Notes under the pieces: model-generated | What the model saw: the letters and a program-made list of their open reading frames with translations, nothing else | Databases searched by the model: none | What the model was told of the DNA's origin: nothing | Part shown: positions 26,839-36,284 of the stretch, one piece after another | Layout of the letters: each line of letters starts with the position of its first letter | Numbering within the stretch: the first letter of the stretch is position 1 | Source of the DNA: Planctomycetota bacterium | GTDB taxonomy: Bacteria > Planctomycetota > Phycisphaerae > Phycisphaerales > UBA5793 | Assembly (NCBI GenBank): GCA_963205185.1 | Contig: CAUJHZ010000025.1 | Coordinates: 138,874 to 202,873, forward strand | Direction: 5' to 3' | Length of the DNA: 64,000 nt | Position numbers and translations under genes: made by a program

Positions 26839-29800
26839 TCAAAGCAGTTGCAGGATGTCGAGATACGCGAGCATCGGCAGGTCGAAGAAGATACGGTCCG
26901 GGCCGAGGTTGTAATTCTGGTTCTCGACGATCATCTTGGCCCGATCGACGTGGGTCGCCGCGAGTTCGAACACGTGCTGATCGGAGATTTCCGTCAGGCA
27001 CAGGTTGGCAATCGTCGAGGCGGCGATCGTGGCGCCGTCCGTGCCGCCTCTCACCTGCAGTTTGGTGAGCACGGACTGCCGGACGAATTCGCCCATCGAG
27101 ATCGGCAGCCCACCGAACCAGTCCGCCGGCAACCCGACGTAGATCTCCGACTGGTTCAGTTCGCCCAGAAGAATGCAGTTCACATCGCCAACCGAGGTGA
27201 AGCGGGCTCCGATGGCGGCGCCTTTCACGCTGAACTTGCCGACCGGCTGTCCCTCGGCGCCGTCGGCAGTGAAGTCGCCGGTGAAATCCGCGCAAACGAC
27301 GACGCAGTCGGCCGTGGCCACGGCCATCGACCCGTCCAGCGAGCCGCGGATTACGGCTTTGTGAAGCAGGCCATCGCTGTCGAACGAGGCTGAGGCGCTC
27401 AGCGAGCCACAGACCTTCAGACACCAGAGACCTGCGGCATCGGTGGTGATCTCGCCGCCGCTGAAATCTCCCTTGATGCACACGATGCCGGCCGACGAGT
27501 CGGTGATGTTCACGCTGCCGCCGGTGAGGTTGCCCTTGACGGTGAATCGCGCGAAGTGATCGAGATTGAACGTACCGGCCGAATCGCCGCAAATGACGAC
27601 GCAGCCCCCCGAGGCGTTGAAGGTCGCGCCTGCCTGCATGTCGCCGATGACCTCGACTTTGGCTCCAAGGCGGCCGACGGTGAGCGCACCGCTGGTCCAG
27701 GATCCGCCAATCTTGAGCCGGGCGAGGGTGTCAAGCACCTGCGAGCCGCCGGTGAACGCGGCGTTGCCGAGAATGTTGATCATCCCGGCCCGATTCACGT
27801 CGAGGCTGATCGTCGCGTCGCCCCCGATGCGCATGGAGCCCAGGCCGCTCTCGCCGTCGGTCGTCAGCGCGAAACCGGCATCGGTATCGACGTTGAAGTT
27901 TGCCACGCTGGGGGCCGAAAACCCGCCGCCGAGCATGAGCGAGCGTGCGCGGAAGCTGTACACTTCGCACAACGTGATGCTTCCCGTCGTGTTCACATCG
28001 CGCAGGGTAAGTTCGGCGCACTGGCCCTCGATCGAGGCGCTGCCGGTCAGGTCGCCGAAAGTCGCGCGATTGACGTTGCACAGCCAGGCGCCTTCGCCGA
28101 CGAAATCGACCTGCGCGAAGTTGATCGTGCCGACGCGGACGAACAGATCGCCCAGCGCGATGTCGCCCTGCATGCGGCCGATCTGGATGCGCCCGTCGCC
28201 GCCGATCGCCTGAACCACCGTCACGTTCAGCGAGCCGACTCCAGCCGCTGCGGCGGAGACATAGAGCGTGTCGATGCCGCCGCCGTCACCGAACGACGTG
28301 TAGGTGATCGATCCGCTCACGCCCACGAGGCTGAAGATCGCGATATCGCCGTCGCCATCGATAATCTCCGAGCGGCGCCCGCCACCCTGCGCGGAGGAGG
28401 TGGTCGCGCCGGCGACGTTGCTCGGATCGGAATTGCCGGCCGCGTTGAAGGCGCGGACGCGATAGAACCACGTCGAATCGGCCTGCAGATTCATGTTCAC
28501 ATATTGCGTCTGATTGGGCTGCACCGTTTCGATCTGCGTCCACGTGAGATTCGGATCGGCGGCCCGCTCGATGATGAAACCCTGCTCGTTGTCCGAGTTG
28601 TCCATCCAGTTCAACTGGATCTCGCTCTGCGAGATCCCCATGGCCGTGAGCCCGGTCGGCGCCGCCGGCGTCAGGAGCACGCCTCCCTGCGTGTACGCGA
28701 ACGCAACGTTGGAGTCGCCGGATTCGCCAGCGTCGTTGTAGGCTCGCACGGTGTAGTAGTACGGCGTGTTGGGCATAAGCATCGTGTCGTCGAAGGTGAT
28801 CACATCGGGGCCGACCGAGCCGACCAGCGTCATGAATTCACCTTCGAGGCGATAGATGTTGAAGCCATTCTCATCCGTCGAATTGTCGTCCCACATCAGG
28901 CGAATGGCTGAGGATGACAGCGCGACCGCCTGCAGATTGCTCGGGTCCATCGGCGGGATTTGGGTAATGGCGCTGGCCACGTTGGAGTAGGCGGAGTTCG
29001 CGAGCGAGTTGTACGCACGCACGCGGTAGTAGTAGCGCGTGTTGGGGTTCAGACTGCCGTCCGGATACGTGACAAAGCCGCCCGTGCCGCTGGACGGAGG
29101 GGTCAGCGTTACCTGCGTCCAGCCGGTCACCCCGTCCAGCGAGCGCTCGAGTTCGAATCCGTCTTCAAAGAGCGTGGTGTCTTCCCATTGCAGTTCGATC
29201 GACATGCCATCGAGCGCTGTGGCGGTGAGATTGACCGGCGCGCTGAGACTGGTGATCGAGATGCCAAAGAGCACGTACGCTTCGCCGGTGTTCTGATTCG
29301 TCGCAGCGGCTCCGATGAGCAGGTCGTCGCGGCCGTCGTTGTTCACATCCTTGCCCAGCGAAATCGGTTCGCCGACAATGCCGCTGATGAGCGACACGCC
29401 CTGAATAATGAAGCCGTTCTCGCCGTCCACCATGGACACGTCAAACATGCCTCCCGAGCCGACGTCCGGTCCGCCGACGAACACGTACACCTCATTGCGC
29501 GCATAGCCGGCAATCGCAATGTCGCCGATGCCGTCATCGTTGAGATCGCCGGCGTGGGCCGCGAAAGCGCCCGAGCCGAGCGGGACGAGGACCGTGTAGC
29601 CGTTCGAACCGTTCAAACTGCTCAGATTGAGCACGCCGCTGCCGCCGATCCCGGCGGCGCCGAAGATGACAAACGCGTTCTGGGTCACGCTGCCGACGAT
29701 CAGATCGTCGATCTCATCGCCGTTCACGTCGCCGCCGCCTGACACGCTGAATGAGAAGAGGCTGCCGGCACTGGGCCCGTGCACCACAAACCCGTTAGAC

Positions 29801-30768
29801 CCGTCGAGAGCGGCAAGGTCGATGTACCCCGAGGTGTTCTGTCCGATGAAGGCCTTCCCGAAGATGACATAGGCGGAACCGGCGCCGTTCGAATCAACTT
29901 CGAGCGCGCCAACCACGAGATCTGCGATGCCGTCGGCGTTGAGATCGCCCGCTCCATCGACGCGCCAGCCAAGATCATCCTGCAACGCGAGTCCTGGTAT
30001 GAACAGACCGCTGAACCCATCAAGATCGGTAACGTTGACGGGGCCGTCGGTTCCCAGATTTGGATCGCCGAACACGACGTAGGCTGCGCCCGCCTCATCG
30101 AACGCCGTGATGGAACCAAGGGCAACGTCTCCGTACCCGTCGTCGTTGAGATCGCCGATTCCCGCAACGGAGAGTCCGATGGTGTCGTCGAGGCCGCCAA
30201 GGATTTCGACGCCGTTGGCTCCGTTGACGATGTCTCCGAGCGAGAAGGCGCCGCCGGCCCCGATGCCGCTCTTGCCGTAGAGGATGTACGCCTTGTTGGC
30301 GATGGGCGTGCCGATGATGAGATCCGCGACCATGTCGCCGTTGACGTCACCTGCCGATGACAGGCTCCAGCCGGCGTGGCCCGCCGTTTCGATGCCAGTG
30401 ATGACAAAGCCATTCGAACCATCGAGCGATGCCAGATCGATCTGCCCGCTCGCGCCGAGGCCCGCAGCGCCGAAGACGACGTAGATGCGGCCGTTCTGAA
30501 GCAGGTCGCCCGCGGAAGGGGCGCTGACGGCCAGGTCGGAGATGCCATCGGCATTGAGATCGCCGATGGCCGTGATCGAGAAGCCGAGTTCGCCATTGGC
30601 CTCGACGCCGGGGATCAGAAAGCCATTAGACCCGTCGAGTTCGCCCACGTTGAACACCGGATCGCCAAAGAGCAGTTTCCTCGGCTCGAGCGGCTGAAAG
30701 GCGATGCGGCCCTGCGACATCGGTCGGCTCGCCTGCCTGAGGCAGCGGGCAGCGGTTCGTCTGAACAT
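26839..30768 (-). CDS. Giant secreted FG-GAP / fibronectin-III surface protein with LEPR-x-LL motif
   Basis: About 1309 residues. The N terminus carries FQPLEPRKLLFG, the LEPR-x-LL sorting motif of planctomycete exported proteins. Seven or so FG-GAP units follow (GDLNADGISDLAV, GDVNGDMVADLII, GDLNDDGYGDVAL and so on, up to about residue 520), each with a Ca-binding-like DxNxDG loop, as in integrin propellers. Three FN3 modules span about 525-815 (NTRYYYRVRAYN, NTPYYYTVRAYN, STWFYRVRAFN). The last 490 residues are short repeating strands (GSITLCEVYSFRARSL, GDFSGGEITTDAAG) that look like a right-handed beta-helix. Likely an adhesin or cell-surface component; no enzymatic motif seen. Confidence 0.9.
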   Translation of the reverse strand: MFRRTAARCLRQASRPMSQGRIAFQPLEPRKLLFGDPVFNVGELDGSNGFLIPGVEANGELGFSITAIGDLNADGISDLAVSAPSAGDLLQNGRIYVVFGAAGLGASGQIDLASLDGSNGFVITGIETAGHAGWSLSSAGDVNGDMVADLIIGTPIANKAYILYGKSGIGAGGAFSLGDIVNGANGVEILGGLDDTIGLSVAGIGDLNDDGYGDVALGSITAFDEAGAAYVVFGDPNLGTDGPVNVTDLDGFSGLFIPGLALQDDLGWRVDGAGDLNADGIADLVVGALEVDSNGAGSAYVIFGKAFIGQNTSGYIDLAALDGSNGFVVHGPSAGSLFSFSVSGGGDVNGDEIDDLIVGSVTQNAFVIFGAAGIGGSGVLNLSSLNGSNGYTVLVPLGSGAFAAHAGDLNDDGIGDIAIAGYARNEVYVFVGGPDVGSGGMFDVSMVDGENGFIIQGVSLISGIVGEPISLGKDVNNDGRDDLLIGAAATNQNTGEAYVLFGISITSLSAPVNLTATALDGMSIELQWEDTTLFEDGFELERSLDGVTGWTQVTLTPPSSGTGGFVTYPDGSLNPNTRYYYRVRAYNSLANSAYSNVASAITQIPPMDPSNLQAVALSSSAIRLMWDDNSTDENGFNIYRLEGEFMTLVGSVGPDVITFDDTMLMPNTPYYYTVRAYNDAGESGDSNVAFAYTQGGVLLTPAAPTGLTAMGISQSEIQLNWMDNSDNEQGFIIERAADPNLTWTQIETVQPNQTQYVNMNLQADSTWFYRVRAFNAAGNSDPSNVAGATTSSAQGGGRRSEIIDGDGDIAIFSLVGVSGSITYTSFGDGGGIDTLYVSAAAAGVGSLNVTVVQAIGGDGRIQIGRMQGDIALGDLFVRVGTINFAQVDFVGEGAWLCNVNRATFGDLTGSASIEGQCAELTLRDVNTTGSITLCEVYSFRARSLMLGGGFSAPSVANFNVDTDAGFALTTDGESGLGSMRIGGDATISLDVNRAGMINILGNAAFTGGSQVLDTLARLKIGGSWTSGALTVGRLGAKVEVIGDMQAGATFNASGGCVVICGDSAGTFNLDHFARFTVKGNLTGGSVNITDSSAGIVCIKGDFSGGEITTDAAGLWCLKVCGSLSASASFDSDGLLHKAVIRGSLDGSMAVATADCVVVCADFTGDFTADGAEGQPVGKFSVKGAAIGARFTSVGDVNCILLGELNQSEIYVGLPADWFGGLPISMGEFVRQSVLTKLQVRGGTDGATIAASTIANLCLTEISDQHVFELAATHVDRAKMIVENQNYNLGPDRIFFDLPMLAYLDILQLL

Positions 30769-30843
30769 GAATCGTCTCTCCATGGAGGGTGCGCATAACT
30801 CGTTGCCACCCACACTCTTACTCGCGATCGAACTGGAAACCGG

Positions 30844-31332
30844 TCAACGCGGCTGCACAAACCACGGGTTCCATTGCCAGTCGTGGTTCTGGCGTTGTTC
30901 GTCAGGCCGGCTGGGGTCGTACTCGCGGTCCACGTAGTAGAGCAGGCCCGCCTGGGTGGGCCCGATCGTCATCGCCCCGTGCCAGAGGTTTGGAGGAATG
31001 ACCAGCACCCCGGGATTCCGCTCACCCATCGCCGCGGTCCACCGGCTCGAGCCATCGCGGGACATGATCGCCGCCTTGATGCAGCCGTGCAGCAGGCACC
31101 AGACGTCGGTCTGGCGCTCGTGCAGGTGCCAGGCCTTGATCACGCCGGGCTGCTGGACTGAGTAGTTGATCTGCCCGCCGCTGAGAATCCCTGCCATCAG
31201 CCCCATGAACGACCACCCGCGGTCATCCACCCACGCACTCAGGGGGAAAACGCCGGGCGTCGCGGCACTTTCGCAGCGGGACTTGAACCCGGCTAGAGGC
31301 TCGCTCCGCTCAGGTCGCAGCAGTTCACTCAT
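30844..31332 (-). CDS. RmlC-like cupin (dTDP-4-dehydrorhamnose 3,5-epimerase family)
   Basis: A 162-residue single-domain cupin. INYSVQQPGVIKAWHLHERQTDVWCLLHGCIKAA and VLVIPPNLWHGAMTIG match the RmlC fold. The HLH pair provides the candidate catalytic histidine, although spacing differs from classical RmlC. It is near a glycosyltransferase and an RmlD homologue (32195-33948) but on the opposite strand, so it may serve the same nucleotide-sugar route. It could instead be a distinct sugar isomerase. Confidence 0.75.
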   Translation of the reverse strand: MSELLRPERSEPLAGFKSRCESAATPGVFPLSAWVDDRGWSFMGLMAGILSGGQINYSVQQPGVIKAWHLHERQTDVWCLLHGCIKAAIMSRDGSSRWTAAMGERNPGVLVIPPNLWHGAMTIGPTQAGLLYYVDREYDPSRPDEQRQNHDWQWNPWFVQPR

Positions 31333-31441
31333 GGGAACGTACTCACCACAGTCTTGATACTCTCACTGGAGCGGCCGGCGTGAGCCACCGACCGGTTCGA
31401 ACCGCATCCGGCGGGCATTGTATCCGGTAACGTGCGCTCGC

Positions 31442-32074
31442 TCAGGGGTAGATGACGCCCGGCGGCGATGGCGGATCCGTGTCGCTGCGGAAGCGACGCT
31501 GCGCCAGCACTTCATCGGTTACCCCCAGCCGCTCCAAGCCGCGCCGGCCCGCCAGGCGCAGCACCATCAGCTCGAAGTCAAGCCGGATGATGGCGACGTG
31601 ATCGTCGGCGCGGCGCATCCAGGCGTGATACTCGACCATGCCCCGCTTCGGATGATTTGACTCCGACTTGCCCACGACGCGCATCTCGAGGTAGAGCCGA
31701 TCGCCGACGTACGACGGCTGAAGGAAGCGGGTGGCGAGCGTCGAGAGCGCGAGAATCGTACCGTAGGTGTAGTCGCAGCGGTGGTACTGCCCGATGGCCA
31801 GCGAGGTGAGAAACGCCCCGTGGGTGATTGTGCGGCGGTACACGCTTCGCATGGCGAATTCATGATCGACGTGCAGCGGATTGAGATCGCCGGTGAGTTC
31901 GGCGAAGCGCACGACCATGTCTTCGGTGATCGTGACAACGCAATGGGGGAAGTCCGTGAGGCGGTCGCCGACTTCAATCTCGTCCCAGAACTTGCCGAGG
32001 CGATGGGGTTCAAAGCGCGCGAGCCTGCTGTCTCGCTGCACCTGCCTCGCCGAATCGCTTGCCGCGCGGGTCAT
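31442..32074 (-). CDS. MaoC-like hotdog dehydratase
   Basis: About 210 residues. The (R)-specific enoyl-CoA hydratase motif is intact: ITEDMVVRFAELTGDLNPLHVDHEFA has the catalytic Asp and His, and THGAFLTSLAIGQ the oxyanion turn. The single hotdog is followed by a C-terminal extension of about 40 residues. GGGAG lies 5 bases before the chosen ATG. It probably acts on an acyl-CoA or acyl-ACP; the substrate is not known. Divergent from the glycosyltransferase. Confidence 0.82.
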   Translation of the reverse strand: MTRAASDSARQVQRDSRLARFEPHRLGKFWDEIEVGDRLTDFPHCVVTITEDMVVRFAELTGDLNPLHVDHEFAMRSVYRRTITHGAFLTSLAIGQYHRCDYTYGTILALSTLATRFLQPSYVGDRLYLEMRVVGKSESNHPKRGMVEYHAWMRRADDHVAIIRLDFELMVLRLAGRRGLERLGVTDEVLAQRRFRSDTDPPSPPGVIYP

Positions 32075-32194
32075 TGCGTCTCCCTGGCCCACCGGCCCCC
32101 ACCGCCTGGTCGCCTTCTAGAATCCCACGGTTATAGTCCCGCCGCGCCGCCGGCGGCAACTGGCCGCCTCACTCCATCCGACCGATCCCCCGGC

Positions 32195-33085
32195 ATGAGC
32201 AGCGAACTGGACATTATCATCGTCGCCAACGGCTCGGCCGCCCCTGACCTGTCGCGACTTCTTTCCTCAATCGAGCGCCAGCACTGTTCAGGCGTGGACG
32301 TGCGCGTCGTAACGAACAATTGCACTGACACAACCATCGAGTGCCTTCGGGCATTCCCGTGGGCCCCGCGCCTCGATTTCGGGGCCAACATCGGCTACGG
32401 CGGAGCCGTCAACCGCGCGATTCTTGAAGGGGATCACTCGGCGCTGTGGCTTATCGCGTGCAATTGCGATCTCGAGTTTCCAGCCGGTTCGCTTCAGGCG
32501 ATGAAACACGCGCTGGGGGCGGCGGCCTGTGATGTCGGCTGCATCGCGCCGATGCTGCTCGACCCGCCTGAGCGGGGCGGCGGCATCCAACCCAGTGTGG
32601 GAGAGTTCCCCTCCTTGGCGGGCCTCCTGCTGGGCCGATTGCGGCCGCGACGCACGCGAAAGTACCGGCCCGCGCCCGCAACGGCCGGCGATGTGCCGTG
32701 GGCGACGGGCGCGTGCCTGGCGCTTCGCCGCAGCGCGTTTGCGGAGGTGGGCGGCTTCGACGATGACATGTTCCTCGACTACGAGGACACCGACTTGTGC
32801 AAACGCCTTGCCGATCAAGGCTGGCGCACGCGGTTCGAACCCTCGTGGAAAGTGATGCACCGCTCGCCCAACGCGCAGCGGCCGCCCGATCCAGCCCGGC
32901 AGGTGCACACGCGCCAGAGCCTGGTGCGCTATCTTGCCAGGCACCGGCCCCGCTGGGAGGTGTTCGTGCTGGGACTGCTCCTGCGATCGACGCTGGCAGT
33001 GCACCGCTCGAGTCACCCCTTCGCGCCGAGTTGGCGAGCCGCGCTGGACACCCAGCGCCAACTTCGCGGGCGGCCGGCGTCGTGA
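32195..33085 (+). CDS. Family 2 glycosyltransferase (rhamnosyltransferase-like)
   Basis: A 296-residue GT-A enzyme. It has DIIIVANGSAAP at the start, NNCTDTTIECL, GANIGYGGAVNRAI and the acidic segment ACNCDLEF in place of the usual DDD/DxD. The acceptor region VGGFDDDMFLDYEDTDLCKRLADQGWRTRF is typical of rhamnosyl- and related GT2 enzymes. The ATG was chosen at the family start; a TATAGT box lies about 56 bases upstream. Its TGA overlaps the GTG of the RmlD gene, so the two form an operon for a surface glycan or lipopolysaccharide. Confidence 0.9.
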   Translation: MSSELDIIIVANGSAAPDLSRLLSSIERQHCSGVDVRVVTNNCTDTTIECLRAFPWAPRLDFGANIGYGGAVNRAILEGDHSALWLIACNCDLEFPAGSLQAMKHALGAAACDVGCIAPMLLDPPERGGGIQPSVGEFPSLAGLLLGRLRPRRTRKYRPAPATAGDVPWATGACLALRRSAFAEVGGFDDDMFLDYEDTDLCKRLADQGWRTRFEPSWKVMHRSPNAQRPPDPARQVHTRQSLVRYLARHRPRWEVFVLGLLLRSTLAVHRSSHPFAPSWRAALDTQRQLRGRPAS

Positions 33086-33948
33086 GCGGTCGCACCATTG
33101 TCCTCGGCGCCGGCGGCATGCTCGCCACCTCGCTGGCTGATCTTGCCCAGCGGTCGGGCGTGGCGAACGAGTGGTCGTTTCTTACTCAGGAAGATCTTGA
33201 CATCACCATCGATTCGCGCGTCGATGCGGTGATGGCCGCATTGAAGCCGGACTGGGTCATCAACGCTTCGGGATACACCAACGTGGACGGCGCGGAAAGC
33301 GATGCGGCGGCGGCGCACCTGCTCAACGGCGACGCCGTCGGCGGCCTGGCCCGCGCGTGCCGAAAGCACGGCTCGCGACTCGTCCATTATTCCACCGACT
33401 ACGTCTTCGACGGGTCCGCCGATCGCCCCTGGCGCGAAGACGATCCAACGGGGCCGATCAATGAATACGGCCGATCCAAACTCGCCGGCGAGCGGGCGCT
33501 GGCTCAGAGCGGCTGCGAGCATCTGCTCATCCGCAGTTCGTGGCTGTACGCGGCCCACGGCCGCAACTTCGTCCGCACCATTCTCGACCGGCTGCGCAGC
33601 GCGGGAAAGGTGCGCGTTATCGACGATCAGCGCGGGCGGCCCACGTGCTGCGATGACCTTGCTCAATTCACGCTCGCGCTCATGGATTCGCCGGTGCGCG
33701 GGACCGTTCATGCGGCCAATGACGGCGAGGCGAGTTGGTGCGAGTTCGCCTGTGCGATCCGCGACCTGGGTGCGCCAGACGCAGCCGTCGAACCATGCCG
33801 CACGAAGGATTATCCCACGCCGGCGCGGCGGCCCCGCTATTCGACGCTTGATCTCACCCGGCTCCAGAGCGCGCTGGGTTGGCGGCCGCGTCACTGGCGC
33901 GAAGCGCTGCGCGACGTGATCGAGCGGCTCGACGCTCGCGGCGGCTGA
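33082..33948 (+). CDS. rfbD: dTDP-4-dehydrorhamnose reductase
   Basis: A 288-residue NAD(P)H short-chain reductase that makes dTDP-L-rhamnose. TIVLGAGGMLATSLADLA is the GxxGxxG cofactor loop. INASGYTNVDGAESD and the catalytic LVHYSTDYVFDGS with YGRSKLAGE (Tyr/Lys) follow, and the C-terminal RRPRYSTLDLTRLQSALGW is characteristic. The GTG start overlaps the glycosyltransferase TGA (GTGA). With the RmlC-like cupin at 30844 this suggests L-rhamnose synthesis; rmlA and rmlB are not in the window. Confidence 0.94.
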   Translation: MSGRTIVLGAGGMLATSLADLAQRSGVANEWSFLTQEDLDITIDSRVDAVMAALKPDWVINASGYTNVDGAESDAAAAHLLNGDAVGGLARACRKHGSRLVHYSTDYVFDGSADRPWREDDPTGPINEYGRSKLAGERALAQSGCEHLLIRSSWLYAAHGRNFVRTILDRLRSAGKVRVIDDQRGRPTCCDDLAQFTLALMDSPVRGTVHAANDGEASWCEFACAIRDLGAPDAAVEPCRTKDYPTPARRPRYSTLDLTRLQSALGWRPRHWREALRDVIERLDARGG

Positions 33949-33955
33949 GCCGCCG

Positions 33956-35356
33956 TCAGTCCTTTCCGAAACTGATTGTTTCGCCTTCGCGCGGCATGGC
34001 GGGCCGGGCGTGGCGGCGTTTCTCGAGCGCATCGGCCAGCGCTTCCATCGAATCCTCTTCGCCGTGCACCAGCATCGTCTGCGGATTGCCTTTGGTGAAC
34101 GCGTCGTGCCAGCGGATGAGATCGGAGCGCCCGGCATGGGCCGAGAACCCGTTGATGGTGTGAATGGCCGCCTTGACGCTGACTTCCTCACCGTAGATGC
34201 GAACCGCTTTCGCCCCGTCCACGAGTTGTCGGCCCAGCGTGCCGCGCCCCTGGAACCCGACAAAGACGACGTGCGCTTCGGGGCGCCAGAGGTTGTGCCG
34301 GAGATGGTGCAGCACGCGGCCGCCGGTGCACATGCCGCTGGCGCTGATGATGATGGCCGGCCGCCTCAGTTCGTTGAGCGCCTTCGAATCCTCCACGCTG
34401 TGCGTGAAGTGCACGAAATCGAGATCGCACAGTTCGAAACCCTGCTCGATGAGTTCGAGCGTCTCTTCGTCAAAGAGCCCGGCGCTGCGGCAGTAGAGTC
34501 CGGTCGTGGTCAACGCCATCGGGCTGTCCACGTACACCTCCCGGAACGGCAGCCGCTTGTCCCGGTCAAGTTCGGCCAGCCGATAGAGCAGCGACTGCGT
34601 GCGCCCGACGGCAAACGCGGGGATGATGACGTGGCCGCCCGTTTCCGCTGCCTCATGCAGAACCCGCTCGAACTCCGCGAGCGTTTCCTCCCTGCTGCGA
34701 TGATCGCGGTCGCCGTAGGTCGATTCCATGACAACGGCGTGTGCATGGTCGAGTGTCTCCGGATCGCGGATGAGCGCCTGGCCGTCGGGTCCGATGTCTC
34801 CGGACATGACCAGCCGCCGCATGTTCCCGCCGCTGCCGATCTCGAATTCGGTAATGGCCGAACCGAGGATATGACCCGCATCGTGGAAGCGGAACTCGAT
34901 TTCGTCGAGAATCCGGCAGTCTTTCCAGTAGGGAACCGGCTTGAAGAGCGGGAACACCTTCTCGGCGTCCTGCGTCGTGTACATCGGCTCGACGGCGCTC
35001 TTGCCCTCGCGAGCCCGCCAGCGCGTCTCGCGCTCAGCGTCGGACTCCTGAATATGAGCCGCGTCGCGCAGGAGGATCTCGGTCAGCGCGACGGTGGCGG
35101 GAGTGGCGTAGATCGGCCCGGCGTATCCGGCCGCAGCCAGTTTGGGCAGCAGGCCGCAGTGATCGATGTGCGCGTGCGAGAGCACAACGGCGTCGAGTTG
35201 GCCGATGTCGAACTGAAAGCGGCGCCGGTTCTTCTTATCGGCTTCGAACGTCCCCTGGCGCATGCCGCAGTCAAAGAGCACCCGGCGATCCCGGTAGCGG
35301 ATCAGGAAGCACGAGCCCGTAACCTCGCGCGCAGCGCCGTAGAAGGTGATGTCCAT
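33956..35356 (-). CDS. Metallo-beta-lactamase / beta-CASP RNA nuclease
   Basis: A 466-residue MBL-fold nuclease of the bacterial CPSF73/Ysh1-like family. The N-terminal DITFYGAAREVTGSCFLI is diagnostic, then metal motif SHAHIDHCG (HxHxDH), FHDAGHILGSA and MSGDIGP. The beta-CASP part contains VVMESTYGDRDH, IIPAFAVGRTQ and ISASGMCTGGR, and the final histidine motif NGFSAHAGRSDL. The length is typical for the family. The start at 35356 gives the usual N terminus; an in-frame ATG at 35416 is possible. It is divergent from the ASCH-domain gene and convergent with RmlD. Confidence 0.93.
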   Translation of the reverse strand: MDITFYGAAREVTGSCFLIRYRDRRVLFDCGMRQGTFEADKKNRRRFQFDIGQLDAVVLSHAHIDHCGLLPKLAAAGYAGPIYATPATVALTEILLRDAAHIQESDAERETRWRAREGKSAVEPMYTTQDAEKVFPLFKPVPYWKDCRILDEIEFRFHDAGHILGSAITEFEIGSGGNMRRLVMSGDIGPDGQALIRDPETLDHAHAVVMESTYGDRDHRSREETLAEFERVLHEAAETGGHVIIPAFAVGRTQSLLYRLAELDRDKRLPFREVYVDSPMALTTTGLYCRSAGLFDEETLELIEQGFELCDLDFVHFTHSVEDSKALNELRRPAIIISASGMCTGGRVLHHLRHNLWRPEAHVVFVGFQGRGTLGRQLVDGAKAVRIYGEEVSVKAAIHTINGFSAHAGRSDLIRWHDAFTKGNPQTMLVHGEEDSMEALADALEKRRHARPAMPREGETISFGKD

Positions 35357-35472
35357 GACAATAGACGTAGCGGCTGCGCCCGCCGCGGGCAAGTGCGGGA
35401 CCGCTGAAGACTGCATCAGGTCGCCGTCCGGCGGGTTAGAATGATCGCGATCCCGGCCTGTGCGGAGTCGCG

Positions 35473-36258
35473 ATGATCCACGTCGCCATCCTTTACGAGA
35501 AGTACCTCCGCGCGATCCTCGAGGGCCGCAAGACCATCGAGATGCGCCTGACGCTCACCAATCGGGCGCCCTTCGAGGCGATCGAAGCCGGCGAGCGGTT
35601 GTATCTCAAGCGCTCGGGCGGTCCTTTCCGGGCGACGGCGATCGCGGATCACGTCATGTTCGTGCGCGACCTTTGTCCCAGCGACATCGCCCGCATCCGG
35701 CGCGATTACAACGAGTGGATCGGCGCTGACGGCGAGGCATGGAACGCGAGGAGACACGCCCGGTATGCCTCGCTGATCTGGCTGCGCGACGTGGAGCCGA
35801 TCCGCTTCGGGCCACGGATGAAGCCGCATCACGGCGTGGCGTGGCAATGCCTCCCGGAGCGCGAAGACGTCTATCCCGCGTGCCTCGAGACGCTGGCGCA
35901 CGCGCCTGCGGAATCAATCGGAGGCAGTGGCGCGGCCGACGAGATGCTCATTCCCATCACCGCCGCCAATATCCGCCATGGCCACATCTACCTCACCGGC
36001 CTGACCGATCGCTTTCCGGCCGCGTCGCTGGGCGGACGGACGCGCGCCGAGGCCGGCATACCGCTCACGCTTCGCTTCGCCCGCGGCGCCACGGTGCACA
36101 CCGACATCGTGCGGCATCGCAATATCTTCCGCAGCCGGGCGTGGCGCGCATGGTTCGCCGAGCACGGCGCGCAGGAGGGTGACCGGGTGTGCCTTCGGCC
36201 GCGCGGCGCCGGCGATTTCGATGTCACGCTGCGGCGCCGCGCCGGCGGGCGCGATTGA
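35473..36258 (+). CDS. ASCH-like domain fused to a B3-like DNA-binding barrel (predicted)
   Basis: 261 residues. The first 115 resemble the PUA-like ASCH fold: YEKYLRAILEGRKTIEMRL, with the conserved GRKTIE(M/V)R turn, and LYLKRSGGPFRATAIADHVMF. The C-terminal 110 residues read like a B3-type pseudobarrel: IPLTLRFARGATVHTDIV, RSRAWRAWFAEHGAQEGDRVCLRPRGAGDFDVTL, with the WxxFxxxHGxxxGDxV pattern. It may bind modified bases or a structured RNA/DNA site. GGAG lies 6 bases before the ATG. The B3 assignment is a pattern match by eye and needs a profile search. Confidence 0.7.
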   Translation: MIHVAILYEKYLRAILEGRKTIEMRLTLTNRAPFEAIEAGERLYLKRSGGPFRATAIADHVMFVRDLCPSDIARIRRDYNEWIGADGEAWNARRHARYASLIWLRDVEPIRFGPRMKPHHGVAWQCLPEREDVYPACLETLAHAPAESIGGSGAADEMLIPITAANIRHGHIYLTGLTDRFPAASLGGRTRAEAGIPLTLRFARGATVHTDIVRHRNIFRSRAWRAWFAEHGAQEGDRVCLRPRGAGDFDVTLRRRAGGRD

Positions 36259-36272
36259 CGCCGCGCTGACAC

Positions 36273-36278
36273 TACACT
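36273..36278 (+). promoter_or_regulatory. TACACT -10-like box, possible leaderless start of nadC
   Basis: TACACT ends 6 bases before the nadC ATG and no ribosome site is visible. Confidence 0.45.
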
Positions 36279-36284
36279 TGGGCG

